In this document: positions 1 through 5,896 of the stretch, one piece after another
Layout: each line of letters starts with the position of its first letter
Position numbering within the stretch: the first letter of the stretch is position 1
Source: CAVSWN01 sp046728115
GTDB lineage: Bacteria > Acidobacteriota > Vicinamibacteria > Vicinamibacterales > CAVVIG01
Assembly: GCA_046728115.1 (NCBI GenBank)
Contig: JBKPDW010000394.1
Span: forward strand, 1-15,167
Direction of reading: 5' to 3'
Length of the DNA stretch: 15,167 nucleotides
The notes under the pieces: model-generated
The model's input: the letters and a program-made list of their open reading frames with translations, nothing else
The model's database searches: none
What the model was told of the DNA's origin: nothing
Translations under genes and position numbers: made by a program

Positions 1-163
1 GCCACGACAGCACGCGACCGCAGTAGGGACATGCCGATGGCGGCGAAACGATCGAAGTCCCGCGCGGCAGACGATGAATGCAGACGTTCAGAAAGCTGCC
101 GATGATCGCGCCCAGCAATGCAGCGAACGCGGTCGTCAGCGCGATCGGCAATGGTTCCATCAT
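1..163 (-). CDS. pilD: Prepilin peptidase (type IV leader peptidase), 5' part, cut by window edge
   Basis: Inner-membrane aspartic protease that cleaves the class III leader of prepilins and N-methylates the new first residue. Only the first 54 codons are present; the gene runs off the left edge. The visible protein begins MMEPLPIALT, followed by a first membrane helix with the family hallmark GSFLNVCIHRLPRG (about residues 23-36). It then continues PPSACPYC, the start of the cytoplasmic cysteine tetrad found in many PilD proteins. The catalytic aspartates lie beyond the window. The first ATG (163-161) overlaps the TGA of the upstream TPR gene as ATGA, which indicates translational coupling. 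A GGAGG lies 13 nt upstream, inside the preceding gene. The substrates are probably the two pilins at 4208-4744 and 5087-5623. The identification rests on the hallmark motif plus the pilus context. Confidence 0.9.
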   Translation of the reverse strand, partial: MMEPLPIALTTAFAALLGAIIGSFLNVCIHRLPRGTSIVSPPSACPYCGRVLSW

Positions 164-1110
164 GAATTCGGACGCGCCTCCAGGCGCTGTGGCTCGTCGG
201 GGAGCGGCCACAGCGGCGAGGACTGCGATAAACGGACGCGACCGTCCGGCGACAGCTCATACTGGGTGAGGCTCGGATCGGCCGGAACGCCGGGAAGCGC
301 GCCGGAACGCACCAGCGTGATCCAGCTGGATGGCGGCGCGCCGGTCCGCGCGGCAAATGCGTTCACCTGCTGCTGCAACCTATCGATGTCATCGAGCGCG
401 CGCAGCTGCGCCAGCCGTCTGTCGGCATCGCGGCGCAGCCAGTCGTTATCGGCTGTCTGACGGATGGTTTGCCACATCAACCTCGATGATTGCCTGTCGC
501 CGCCTTGGGCCAGAGTCGTCGCCGCAAGCGACGCCAGCCACCACGGCGCACTGGCAATCTCACTCGCCTTGTGAAACCAGTTGGCTGCGGCCTGATAGTC
601 GTGGCGATACCAGTAGTGGACGAACCCGATATCCTCCATGTATTCCCATTTATCGGGTCGTTCCTTTAATCCCTTTTCAAGTAGGGCGATTGCCAAATCG
701 GGCCGCCCGGGGCCCCCTGGGTAAGGTTCAGCCAGGAATACCGCCCCGAACCGGTAGGCGATGTTGAAGCGGGAATCGAGAGAGGTCGTAATGTCGAGCA
801 GCGGATAGAGATACGCGTAATCCGAGGTGGGGGCCGCCAGTGCCGGCGGGGGTTCCGGGCCTGCCGGCTGTGCTGCGAGCCGGCGCTTGATGCCGCCGTA
901 ATACTGAAGCGTCCGAACCCAATAGGCGTCGGCGCCCAGCGCCTGGTAGGCACCGGCCAATCGCCGGATCGCGCTGCCCGACTGCAGATACACCGCGTCC
1001 TCGTCGAACGCCGGAGGCGGGTACCTGCGCTGCCGCACGGCCTGCAGTTGTACCGCCACGGCGAGCAGCGCGACTGAGGTAAGCGCCATCACACCGGTTC
1101 GCCAGGTCAC
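160..1110 (-). CDS. Membrane-anchored TPR-like protein of the pilus ABC module (possible PilG counterpart)
   Basis: Protein of 316 aa. An N-terminal hydrophobic segment (about residues 6-24) probably anchors it in the inner membrane with the rest outside the cytoplasm. The middle (about 105-220) looks like helical TPR repeats: paired helices with W/Y/A/G at repeat positions, for example around ALLEKGLKERPDKWEYMEDIG and the DYQAAANWFHKASE stretch. The C-terminal 60 residues contain a GVPADPSLTQYELSPDG stretch that suggests a small beta unit. The start is GTG (1110-1108), overlapping the permease TGA as GTGA. Its 3' end overlaps the pilD start as ATGA. In Myxococcus xanthus, PilG is the third component beside the PilH ATPase and PilI permease. 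Position makes this protein a candidate equivalent, but I do not recognise sequence homology to PilG, so no symbol is given. Confidence 0.75.
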   Translation of the reverse strand: MTWRTGVMALTSVALLAVAVQLQAVRQRRYPPPAFDEDAVYLQSGSAIRRLAGAYQALGADAYWVRTLQYYGGIKRRLAAQPAGPEPPPALAAPTSDYAYLYPLLDITTSLDSRFNIAYRFGAVFLAEPYPGGPGRPDLAIALLEKGLKERPDKWEYMEDIGFVHYWYRHDYQAAANWFHKASEIASAPWWLASLAATTLAQGGDRQSSRLMWQTIRQTADNDWLRRDADRRLAQLRALDDIDRLQQQVNAFAARTGAPPSSWITLVRSGALPGVPADPSLTQYELSPDGRVRLSQSSPLWPLPDEPQRLEARPNS

Positions 1111-1910
1111 TTGAAGTCGCGTCTCGAAAAAATGGCGATTGAGACGAGCAACAGCATCGCGATGTACACGAGGCCGTACGCGATTGAAATCCCCAGATAC
1201 CCGAACGCTATCGGTTGTCCATGGACGACGTCATTCTTCACGTCGAACTGAGCGAGATTCGGCAGCACCCAATACAGGCCGCGAGCCAGTGCAGCTGCAC
1301 CTGGAGAGTCGACAACGTCGCGGAAATTTCTCAGGTCGCTGCTGAAGTGACCGACAATGAAGAGCCCGAAGGTGAAGACGGCAGAAAGAATAGGCGTAGA
1401 AAAGGTCGAGAAGAACAGCGCGATGGCCGTTACGAGCATCAGCTCGACCAGAATGAGTCCGATCGCTTTCAGCAGCGCCGGGTCGAGCCCTGGCGCATCC
1501 CAGGTATGCGCAAGTTCCGCAGGCACGCGCCACGACATGAACGCCAACACGACGTACAGCGCGCCCGCCATCACCGAAATGTTGACGACCAGCGTCAGCA
1601 CGAGCCCCAAGTACTTGCCGATGACGAGCTGATGCCGCTCAATCGGCTTCGCCAGCAGCGCGTAGATGCTGCGGCGCTCGACCTCCTTCGACACGAGACC
1701 AATGCCGATGAACACGGCGATGAACAGGCCGAAAACCGATGTCGCCGCCAGTCCCAGATCCTTGATGATCTTGACGTCCTGTCCGGCCGTCAGCTGGCCG
1801 AGCAGGTACGACGCGCCGATGAGCAGGATCGCGAACAGCACCAGGTTGTACAGCACCTTGTCGCGCACCGACTCCCGAAACACGTTCACGGCAACGGCGA
1901 GGGTCGTCAT
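1107..1910 (-). CDS. ABC-2 type permease of the pilus-associated transporter (PilI-like)
   Basis: Integral inner-membrane protein of 267 aa with about six hydrophobic helices. These include segments near residues 20-38, 55-76, 100-128, 155-180, 185-200 and 240-260, and the protein ends in a basic FSRRDFK tail. Cytoplasmic motif SKEVERRSIYALLAKPIERHQ, following the second helix, is typical of ABC-2/NosY-like permeases and contacts the ATPase. The open frame extends far upstream to 2273, but that part is antisense-like and overlaps the ATPase gene. The correct start is the ATG at 1910-1908, which overlaps the ATPase TGA as ATGA, the coupling expected for an ATPase-permease pair. The substrate is not predictable. 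M. xanthus PilH/PilI form an ABC transporter needed for pilus assembly and sit at the same place between pilA and pilD, so a pilus role is likely. Confidence 0.88.
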   Translation of the reverse strand: MTTLAVAVNVFRESVRDKVLYNLVLFAILLIGASYLLGQLTAGQDVKIIKDLGLAATSVFGLFIAVFIGIGLVSKEVERRSIYALLAKPIERHQLVIGKYLGLVLTLVVNISVMAGALYVVLAFMSWRVPAELAHTWDAPGLDPALLKAIGLILVELMLVTAIALFFSTFSTPILSAVFTFGLFIVGHFSSDLRNFRDVVDSPGAAALARGLYWVLPNLAQFDVKNDVVHGQPIAFGYLGISIAYGLVYIAMLLLVSIAIFSRRDFK

Positions 1911-2845
1911 CACGACGCCTGCACCTGTCGGACGAAGAAGTCCTCGAGTGTGTCGCGCACGGGATTCAGCGACACGAGGTGTGCCCCCGAACTGGTGAGC
2001 TCGGCAAGGAGCCGCTCGGGCGGCGGATCGAGGGGCAGCTCGAGCAGATAGCGCCCCTGCTCGATTCGCACGGTCCGTCGCGCACGATCGCCGAGCGCCG
2101 CGATGACCGCATCGTCGGCGCCGGAGACCACCAGTTCCCAGCCGGTCACCTTGAAGGGCACCATCTCGGCGAGCCGTCCCGACGCCACGAGCCGTCCTCT
2201 GGCGAGAATCGCGACGCGACTGCAAAGCGCTTCGGCATCGCTCAAGACGTGCGAACTGAAGAACACGGTGCATCCCCGGTCGCGGAGGCCAAGGATCAGC
2301 GATCGCACGTCGCGGCGTCCGAGCGGATCGAGGCCCGACATCGGTTCGTCGAGGATGACGAGCTCCGGATCGTTGATGAGCGCCTGTGCCAGTCCAACGC
2401 GCTGGACCATGCCTTTCGAGAACTTTCTCAGCTGCAGCCGGCGCTCCGCGCCGATTCCCACTTCGTCGAGCAGCCGGGATGCGCGCGTGCGGCGATCGGG
2501 GCCTCGATAGCCGAACAGGCCGGCGAAGTACGTCAGCAGCTCCTCCGCGGTCAGGTAGTCGTAGAAGTACGGGTTTTCAGGCAGGAAGCCGATGCGCCGC
2601 TTTACCGAAACGTCACCGAGGGGCCGTCCCAGGATCTCTGCGCCGCCCGATGTCGGGAAGACGAGCTGCATCAGCAGCTTCAGTGTGGTGGTCTTGCCGG
2701 CGCCATTGGGACCGAGGAATCCGAAGACATCGCCGCGTTCGACTTCGAGCGACAGGTTGTCGAGCGCGCGGTGCGGCCGCTTGCGCCAAAAGCCAACGGC
2801 AAAGTCTTTGGTGAGATCGTGCGTCGCAAGGGCAGGATTACCCAC
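1910..2845 (-). CDS. ABC transporter ATP-binding protein of the pilus module (PilH-like)
   Basis: Cytoplasmic ABC ATPase, 311 aa, powering the adjacent permease. Visible motifs are Walker A GPNGAGKT (45-52), signature FSKGMVQR (142-149), Walker B LVILDEP (162-168), D-loop SGLD (170-173) and switch His199 in SSHVLSD. The Q-loop position carries Glu in FLPENPYF (about residue 90), a substitution I associate with the NosF/CcmA-like ABC-2 subgroup. The C-terminal 90 residues form the usual accessory domain of drug/gliding-type ATPases. The start is a GTG at 2845-2843 with only a weak AGGCAG ribosome-binding match; no ATG exists upstream in frame. The 3' end overlaps the permease gene by 4 nt. An 87-nt gap separates it from the VKOR-DsbA stop with no clear promoter, so cotranscription with that gene is possible. 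Confidence 0.9.
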   Translation of the reverse strand: MGNPALATHDLTKDFAVGFWRKRPHRALDNLSLEVERGDVFGFLGPNGAGKTTTLKLLMQLVFPTSGGAEILGRPLGDVSVKRRIGFLPENPYFYDYLTAEELLTYFAGLFGYRGPDRRTRASRLLDEVGIGAERRLQLRKFSKGMVQRVGLAQALINDPELVILDEPMSGLDPLGRRDVRSLILGLRDRGCTVFFSSHVLSDAEALCSRVAILARGRLVASGRLAEMVPFKVTGWELVVSGADDAVIAALGDRARRTVRIEQGRYLLELPLDPPPERLLAELTSSGAHLVSLNPVRDTLEDFFVRQVQAS

Positions 2846-2932
2846 CTGCCTGCCCTGAACCGCGTCGATGCGCCTGCCCGGAGATGAGTCGAAGGACCCG
2901 ACCTGCCTTACACGCGTGAGCTGCCCGGATGA

Positions 2933-4138
2933 TCACTTCGCAGCGGCGCGCTGCAGCTCGTAGGCGATCGCCTGGTCGAAGAACTGGGGCGCCCACATGC
3001 CTTCCACCTTCACGCCGTTGATGAAGAAAGTCGGCGTCGATTTGATTCCGAGCTGCCGCGCGAGGCCAATGTCGAGCTTCACGCTGGTCATCGCCGATTC
3101 GTACTGCGCATCGAAATCGGTGATGCCGCCGATGTCGCGGGCCGCCTGGCGGACCGACGGCGGCGTCATCGCCGGCTGATGCGTGTACAGCCACTCCTCC
3201 ATCGCCTCCTCGCGATTGCGCTGGCGCGCGAGGCGAACGGCGACCGCGGCGTCGCACGCAGCGGGATGGAGCGTCTGAATGACGTTCGTATTGCAGTCCT
3301 TGTTCAGCGGGTAGTCCTTGAGCACGAGCCTGACGGCGCCCGGATTGCTCGCCTCATACTTCGCGAGAATCGATTTGTACTGCAGATACGACTGGCCGCA
3401 GGCCGGACACTGAAAATCGTTGAACTTGACGATCAACACTTTGGCGCCTTCGGCCGGCACGACGATCGGCACGCGCGGCGCCGTTGCCATGAAGCGCTCG
3501 AGCTCGGAGCGCTGATCCTGTCCGGAACTCGTGGCGGCCTGCGAAGGGTTGACGGCTGCCATCACGCCGCCTTCGCGCGGGAAAAACGCGAGCGTTGATG
3601 CTGCACCCGCAAAGAACAGCACGGCTACGGTAATCGCCAGCGGACTGCCGACGAAGACGCGAAGGTCGCGCACAGCACGGCGAGGTAATGTCGTCATGGG
3701 AAATGAAGTTGCGGCTCCGGATACGAGAAACAACCCGATCACCGCGGCATACGTGGTGAGGCACAGCAGGCAGACAGTCTTGAGCAGCACGAACGACGCG
3801 TAGCCGAGATACAGAATCACCGCCAGCGATATCGTCGAGAGCGCGAAGAGATAACCGGGAACGTTTTCGCGGACCGTGTCTCGTGCGGTGAGGCCGGTGA
3901 TCGATAACAGCCCCGCCACCACGAACCAGAGCGCCCCGAAAAGCGCGACCGGAACGCCACGGACGGTGCTGAAACGGCTCATATATACCTGTGTGCAGCT
4001 GAACCGTTCGCTGACGTCGCAGAAGCTCCGGTAATTCGGGTCGTTGAGCAGGTGGTAATGCGTGTACGCAGCTGCCGCCGATGCCCCGAACCCCACAATC
4101 GCGCACACGAGCGCAAAGGAAACTGCGCGCTTAGACAT
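2933..4138 (-). CDS. Fused VKOR-DsbA disulfide-bond formation protein
   Basis: Two-domain membrane enzyme, 401 aa, joining a disulfide generator and a carrier. The N-terminal VKOR domain (about residues 1-180) has several membrane helices, a periplasmic loop cysteine pair (C40, C48) and the quinone-proximal active site CLLC (C123-C126). After a fifth helix (about 166-184) comes a periplasmic thioredoxin-like DsbA domain. It has active site CPAC (C244-C247) in FNDFQCPACGQ, an extra pair C282/C295 and the cis-proline segment STPTFFING (P369). By family knowledge, VKOR passes electrons from the Trx domain to quinone, replacing DsbB. Start choice is ATG 4138, because the upstream TTG at 4186 would place the promoter inside the gene. 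No Shine-Dalgarno precedes the ATG. It sits directly after the two-cysteine pilins, which are its likely substrates. Confidence 0.93.
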   Translation of the reverse strand: MSKRAVSFALVCAIVGFGASAAAAYTHYHLLNDPNYRSFCDVSERFSCTQVYMSRFSTVRGVPVALFGALWFVVAGLLSITGLTARDTVRENVPGYLFALSTISLAVILYLGYASFVLLKTVCLLCLTTYAAVIGLFLVSGAATSFPMTTLPRRAVRDLRVFVGSPLAITVAVLFFAGAASTLAFFPREGGVMAAVNPSQAATSSGQDQRSELERFMATAPRVPIVVPAEGAKVLIVKFNDFQCPACGQSYLQYKSILAKYEASNPGAVRLVLKDYPLNKDCNTNVIQTLHPAACDAAVAVRLARQRNREEAMEEWLYTHQPAMTPPSVRQAARDIGGITDFDAQYESAMTSVKLDIGLARQLGIKSTPTFFINGVKVEGMWAPQFFDQAIAYELQRAAAK

Positions 4139-4148
4139 GGACGTACGA

Positions 4149-4177
4149 GTTGTAGCCGAGAGGCCGCCCGGCGTCAA
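4149..4177 (-). promoter_or_regulatory. Sigma70-type promoter of the VKOR-DsbA gene, near-leaderless
   Basis: On the minus strand TTGACG (4177-4172) and TACAAC (4154-4149) are separated by exactly 17 nt. This predicts a transcription start at about 4142, only some 4 nt before the ATG at 4138. The lack of a ribosome-binding site fits such a near-leaderless message. Confidence 0.6.
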
Positions 4178-4184
4178 GACCAAC

Positions 4185-4217
4185 AAAAAGGTTCGAGGGT
4201 TCGAGTGTTACTGAACC
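4185..4217 (-). terminator. Possible weak terminator after pilA copy 1
   Basis: Reading the minus strand, GGTTC (4217-4213), which contains the last pilin codons, can pair with either of two tandem GAACC copies. The second copy is followed directly by TTTTT (4189-4185). The two copies belong to a perfect tandem 8-bp repeat, GGTTCGAG on the plus strand (4190-4205). The stem is only 5 bp, so termination efficiency would be modest. Confidence 0.4.
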
Positions 4218-4744
4218 ACTGCCGTCCCCGCCGGGATCGGATTCGCTACCGAGGCGGTGCCGCTTTGGAAGAGCGTGCCGCGCGTGTCGGTCGCGAAGTA
4301 CCGAGTACCGGTGCCACCCGGCGTCACCGGATCCGCGCCGGCGAAGTACGAGCTGGCGGGCGCGCCCGTCGACGCGTTGCAGGTCGCCGCCGCCGTGCCG
4401 ATGTCGGCGGTGCCGGCAGCACCGTCCTTGGCGAGGAACACTTTGTAGCCCGACTTCTGGACGCCGTTCGCGCTCAGGTCAGGACTGATGAAGCCTTGTG
4501 TGCTGCCGGGTGGCGGCTTCACGAGGTCTGCCAGATCGATGGCAAACCCACCTGCCGCGCAGCTGGCCGAATAGCTTGCCTCGCCGCTGTTGATGGCGCG
4601 CAGCGATCCGATGGCCGACGCTTCGTTGCCCGACATGCGAGCGCGCAGCAGCCCCGGAACCGCAATCGCCGCGATGATGCCGATGATCGCCACGACGATC
4701 AGCAGCTCGATGAGGGTAAAGCCCTTGGTCTCACGCATCTTCAT
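4208..4744 (-). CDS. pilA: Type IV major pilin, copy 1
   Basis: Prepilin of 178 aa. The short charged leader MKMRETKG ends at the PilD cleavage site G8|F9, followed by FTLIELLIVVAIIGIIAAIAVP with Glu at mature position 5. This is the canonical class III signal and the N-terminal helix that packs the pilus core. The globular part is small, rich in Gly/Ala/Thr, and has exactly two cysteines (C62 and C122), which could form one disulfide. It lacks the C-terminal D-loop cysteine pair of Pseudomonas pilins. The chosen ATG (4744) has an AGGAG 8 nt upstream (4753-4757); an upstream in-frame extension is not needed. It is 158/178 identical (counted by eye) to the second pilin at 5087-5623. A sigma54 promoter lies 53 nt upstream. 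Confidence 0.95.
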   Translation of the reverse strand: MKMRETKGFTLIELLIVVAIIGIIAAIAVPGLLRARMSGNEASAIGSLRAINSGEASYSASCAAGGFAIDLADLVKPPPGSTQGFISPDLSANGVQKSGYKVFLAKDGAAGTADIGTAAATCNASTGAPASSYFAGADPVTPGGTGTRYFATDTRGTLFQSGTASVANPIPAGTAVVQ

Positions 4745-4774
4745 TGCCGAATCTCCTGGACAAGCCTGAAACGT

Positions 4775-4786
4775 GCCGAGCGCGGC
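4775..4786 (-). other. Short stem-loop at the predicted 5' end of pilA copy 1 mRNA
   Basis: GCCG-AGCG-CGGC (plus strand) forms a 4-bp stem with a tetranucleotide loop at the sigma54 start predicted near 4785. A 5'-terminal hairpin could protect the message. The second pilin leader has one as well. Confidence 0.3.
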
Positions 4787-4796
4787 CAACACCTCA

Positions 4797-4811
4797 GCAA
4801 CTGCAGTGCCG
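4797..4811 (-). promoter_or_regulatory. Sigma54 (-24/-12) promoter of pilA copy 1
   Basis: The minus strand reads CGGCAC-TGCAG-TTGCT (4811-4796). GG at 4810-4809 and GC at 4798-4797 are separated by exactly 10 nt, the strict sigma54 spacing. The predicted start is near 4785. Sigma54 promoters need an activator with a GAFTGA loop; PilR, encoded upstream, has one. Confidence 0.8.
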
Positions 4812-4831
4812 GAATCGTTGAGGCAGGCAGA

Positions 4832-4874
4832 GCGTTTGTAAGTTGTTATGAATTATAGCGCTTACAGCAAACGC
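4832..4874. repeat. Inverted repeat flanking a TATAAT box upstream of pilA copy 1
   Basis: The left arm GCGTTTGTAAG (4832-4842) pairs with the right arm CTTACAGCAAACGC (4861-4874); the only imperfection is a 3-nt CAG bulge. The 18-nt centre holds ATTATA (TATAAT on the minus strand). The dyad spans about -47 to -89 relative to the sigma54 start, so it could be an activator/repressor site or an RNA hairpin. The wider 342-nt stretch 4745-5086 contains no credible gene, only the pilA promoters, this dyad and the hairpin at 5010-5073. Confidence 0.5.
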
Positions 4875-4879
4875 CTCAA
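4852..4879 (-). promoter_or_regulatory. Possible sigma70 promoter upstream of pilA copy 1
   Basis: A perfect TATAAT (4857-4852) and a TTGAGG (4879-4874, four of six matches) are 16 nt apart on the minus strand. The predicted start is about 4845, giving a leader of about 100 nt before pilA. It may provide basal pilin transcription or drive a small RNA. The -10 box sits in the loop of the dyad at 4832-4874. Confidence 0.45.
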
Positions 4880-5009
4880 ACCGCGTCATCGAGCCGAAAT
4901 GGCAGTATCGACAACCCACCTCGCCCACAGCCTGAGAGGAATTGCGATCCGATCTGGATGGTAAGACGCGGCGGAAGGAAGGAGGGACGGGAAAGAAGCA
5001 ACAACGAGC

Positions 5010-5073
5010 GGCGAATTGGCAAGTTGGGGAATTGGTGAGCGTACTCACCAACCCACCAAGTCACCAACTCGCC
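5010..5073. repeat. Long imperfect hairpin built of degenerate 8-bp repeats after pilA copy 2
   Basis: Two 30-nt arms (5010-5039 and 5044-5073) around a CGTA loop match at 22 of 30 positions. The inner 8 bp, TTGGTGAG/CTCACCAA, are perfect. Both arms have an 8-bp period: GAATTGGC-AAGTTGGG-GAATTGGT on the left and TCACCAAC-CCACCAAG-TCACCAAC-TCGCCGAC on the right (5045-5076). It lies 14 nt past the stop of pilA copy 2 and may act as transcript 3' end or mRNA stabiliser, but there is no U-tract. Confidence 0.7.
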
Positions 5074-5086
5074 GACTCGATACTGG

Positions 5087-5623
5087 TTACTGAACGACCG
5101 CGGTTCCCGCGGCGATCGGGTTCGCCACCGCTGCCGTGCTGCTGAAAAACAGCGTGCCGCGCGTGTCCGTCCCGAAGAAGCGCGTGCCGGTGCCGCCCGG
5201 CGTAACAGGGTCGGCGTTGGCGAAGTACGAGCTGGCCGGAACACCCGTCGACGCGTTGCAGGTGGCCGCCGCAGTGCCGATGTCGGTCGTGCCGGTCGTG
5301 CCGTCCTTCGCGAGGGACACCTTGTAGCCCGACTTCGCGACGCCGTTCGCGTTCAGGTCAGGACTGATAAAGCCCTGGGTGCTGCCCGTTGGCGGCTTCA
5401 CGAGATCTGCCAGGTCAATGGCGTAACCGCCGGACGCGCAGCTCGACGAGTAGCTCGCCTGGCCGCTGTTGATGGCGCGCAACGATCCGATGGCCGACGC
5501 TTCGTTGCCCGACATGCGGGCGCGCAGCAGGCCCGGAACGGCGATCGCCGCGATGATGCCGATGATCGCCACGACGATCAGCAGCTCGATGAGAGTGAAG
5601 CCCTTGGACTCGCGCATCTTCAT
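5087..5623 (-). CDS. pilA: Type IV major pilin, copy 2
   Basis: Prepilin of 178 aa, same length as copy 1, with leader MKMRESKG, cleavage G8|F9, Glu at mature position 5 and cysteines C62 and C122. I count 20 substitutions relative to copy 1. The first 54 residues differ only at T6S. The others are scattered through the globular domain, including a cluster at 109-113 (AA/TT, A/T) and near the C-terminus (Q160F, G162S, S165A, P171A). This points to a tandem duplication with divergence on exposed surfaces and strong constraint on the core helix. The ATG at 5623 has a strong AAGGAG exactly 6 nt upstream (5630-5635), better than that of copy 1. The frame stays open upstream to 5917, but that part is noncoding leader and promoter. 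A sigma54 element lies 69 nt upstream. Confidence 0.95.
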   Translation of the reverse strand: MKMRESKGFTLIELLIVVAIIGIIAAIAVPGLLRARMSGNEASAIGSLRAINSGQASYSSSCASGGYAIDLADLVKPPTGSTQGFISPDLNANGVAKSGYKVSLAKDGTTGTTDIGTAAATCNASTGVPASSYFANADPVTPGGTGTRFFGTDTRGTLFFSSTAAVANPIAAGTAVVQ

Positions 5624-5652
5624 TTCCGACTCCTTCAGATCACACAGGTTAA

Positions 5653-5676
5653 AGCCCGTTCCGGGGGCATCGGGCT
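5653..5676 (-). other. Stem-loop in the pilA copy 2 leader
   Basis: On the minus strand AGCCCG (5676-5671) and CGGGCT (5658-5653) form a 6-bp G+C-rich stem with a 12-nt loop. It begins about 5 nt after the predicted sigma54 start (5681) and ends well before the ribosome-binding site. A role as a 5' stabilising hairpin is inferred. Confidence 0.4.
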
Positions 5677-5691
5677 CGATGGCCTCCTTAT

Positions 5692-5707
5692 GGCAACGGC
5701 AGTGCCA
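5692..5707 (-). promoter_or_regulatory. Sigma54 (-24/-12) promoter of pilA copy 2
   Basis: The minus strand reads TGGCAC-TGCCG-TTGCC (5707-5692), with an exact -24 hexamer and a TTGC -12 core at GG-N10-GC spacing. The predicted start is near 5681, giving a leader of about 58 nt. The -24 box matches consensus better than that of copy 1 (CGGCAC), while the base after TTGC is less favourable. Confidence 0.85.
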
Positions 5708-5790
5708 GCCCTTCGGACTTGCGCAACCTGTGTAAGGTCGTGAACTTGTGGCGCGCGGCGCGCAGCGTGTGGTGAGAAAGAATCGGTTGC

Positions 5791-5825
5791 CTGCCAATTT
5801 CTCGCAGAGCGGACTGCCAAATTCT
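5791..5825 (-). promoter_or_regulatory. Tandem 12-bp repeat, candidate PilR enhancer site
   Basis: AGAAATTGGCAG (5802-5791) and AGAATTTGGCAG (5825-5814) on the minus strand differ at one base and repeat every 23 nt, about two helical turns. They lie at about -110 to -144 from the predicted sigma54 start, the usual distance for enhancer-binding proteins. The 299-nt gap 5624-5922 otherwise contains the pilA leader, the promoter and the hairpin/repeat at 5854-5920, with no gene. Confidence 0.5.
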
Positions 5826-5853
5826 GTCAACTCATGATGAGCGACTTGGCGAT

Positions 5854-5895
5854 GTGGTGACTGTGCGAATCCGACGCGAGCGTCCCGGTCACCAC
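5854..5895 (-). terminator. Hairpin downstream of pilR
   Basis: GTGGTGAC (5854-5861) and GTCACCAC (5888-5895) are perfect 8-bp complements. The 26-nt loop contains an inner GACGC-GA-GCGTC dyad. It lies between the pilR stop and the pilA copy 2 enhancer region, where a transcript end would be expected. No U-tract follows, so it may be a 3' stabilising structure instead. Confidence 0.4.
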
Positions 5896-5896
5896 G

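Noticed and set aside
74..460. Plus-strand open frames opposite pilD and the TPR gene
   Set aside because: Arg/Ser-rich composition without domain; the minus strand carries recognisable proteins.
1911..2273. N-terminal extension of the ABC permease frame
   Set aside because: It is Arg/Ala-rich, overlaps the ATPase gene entirely, and an ATGA-coupled start exists at 1910.
4185..4205. Tandem GGTTCGAG repeat considered as a tRNA T-arm or attachment site
   Set aside because: GGTTCGA resembles a T-loop, but no tRNA arms or acceptor stem surround it and no integrase is present.
4794..5244. Minus-strand frames across the inter-pilin region
   Set aside because: They read through the 8-bp repeat array and promoters, giving low-complexity peptides; no start with a ribosome-binding site.
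5635..5820. Short minus-strand ORF in the pilA copy 2 leader preceded by AAGGAGG
   Set aside because: The AAGGAGG lies next to the -12 element, upstream of the predicted start, and the encoded peptide has no recognisable features.
5831..5841. CTCAT-G-ATGAG palindrome upstream of pilA copy 2
   Set aside because: Only 5-bp arms; expected by chance at this length, and no second copy seen near the other pilin.
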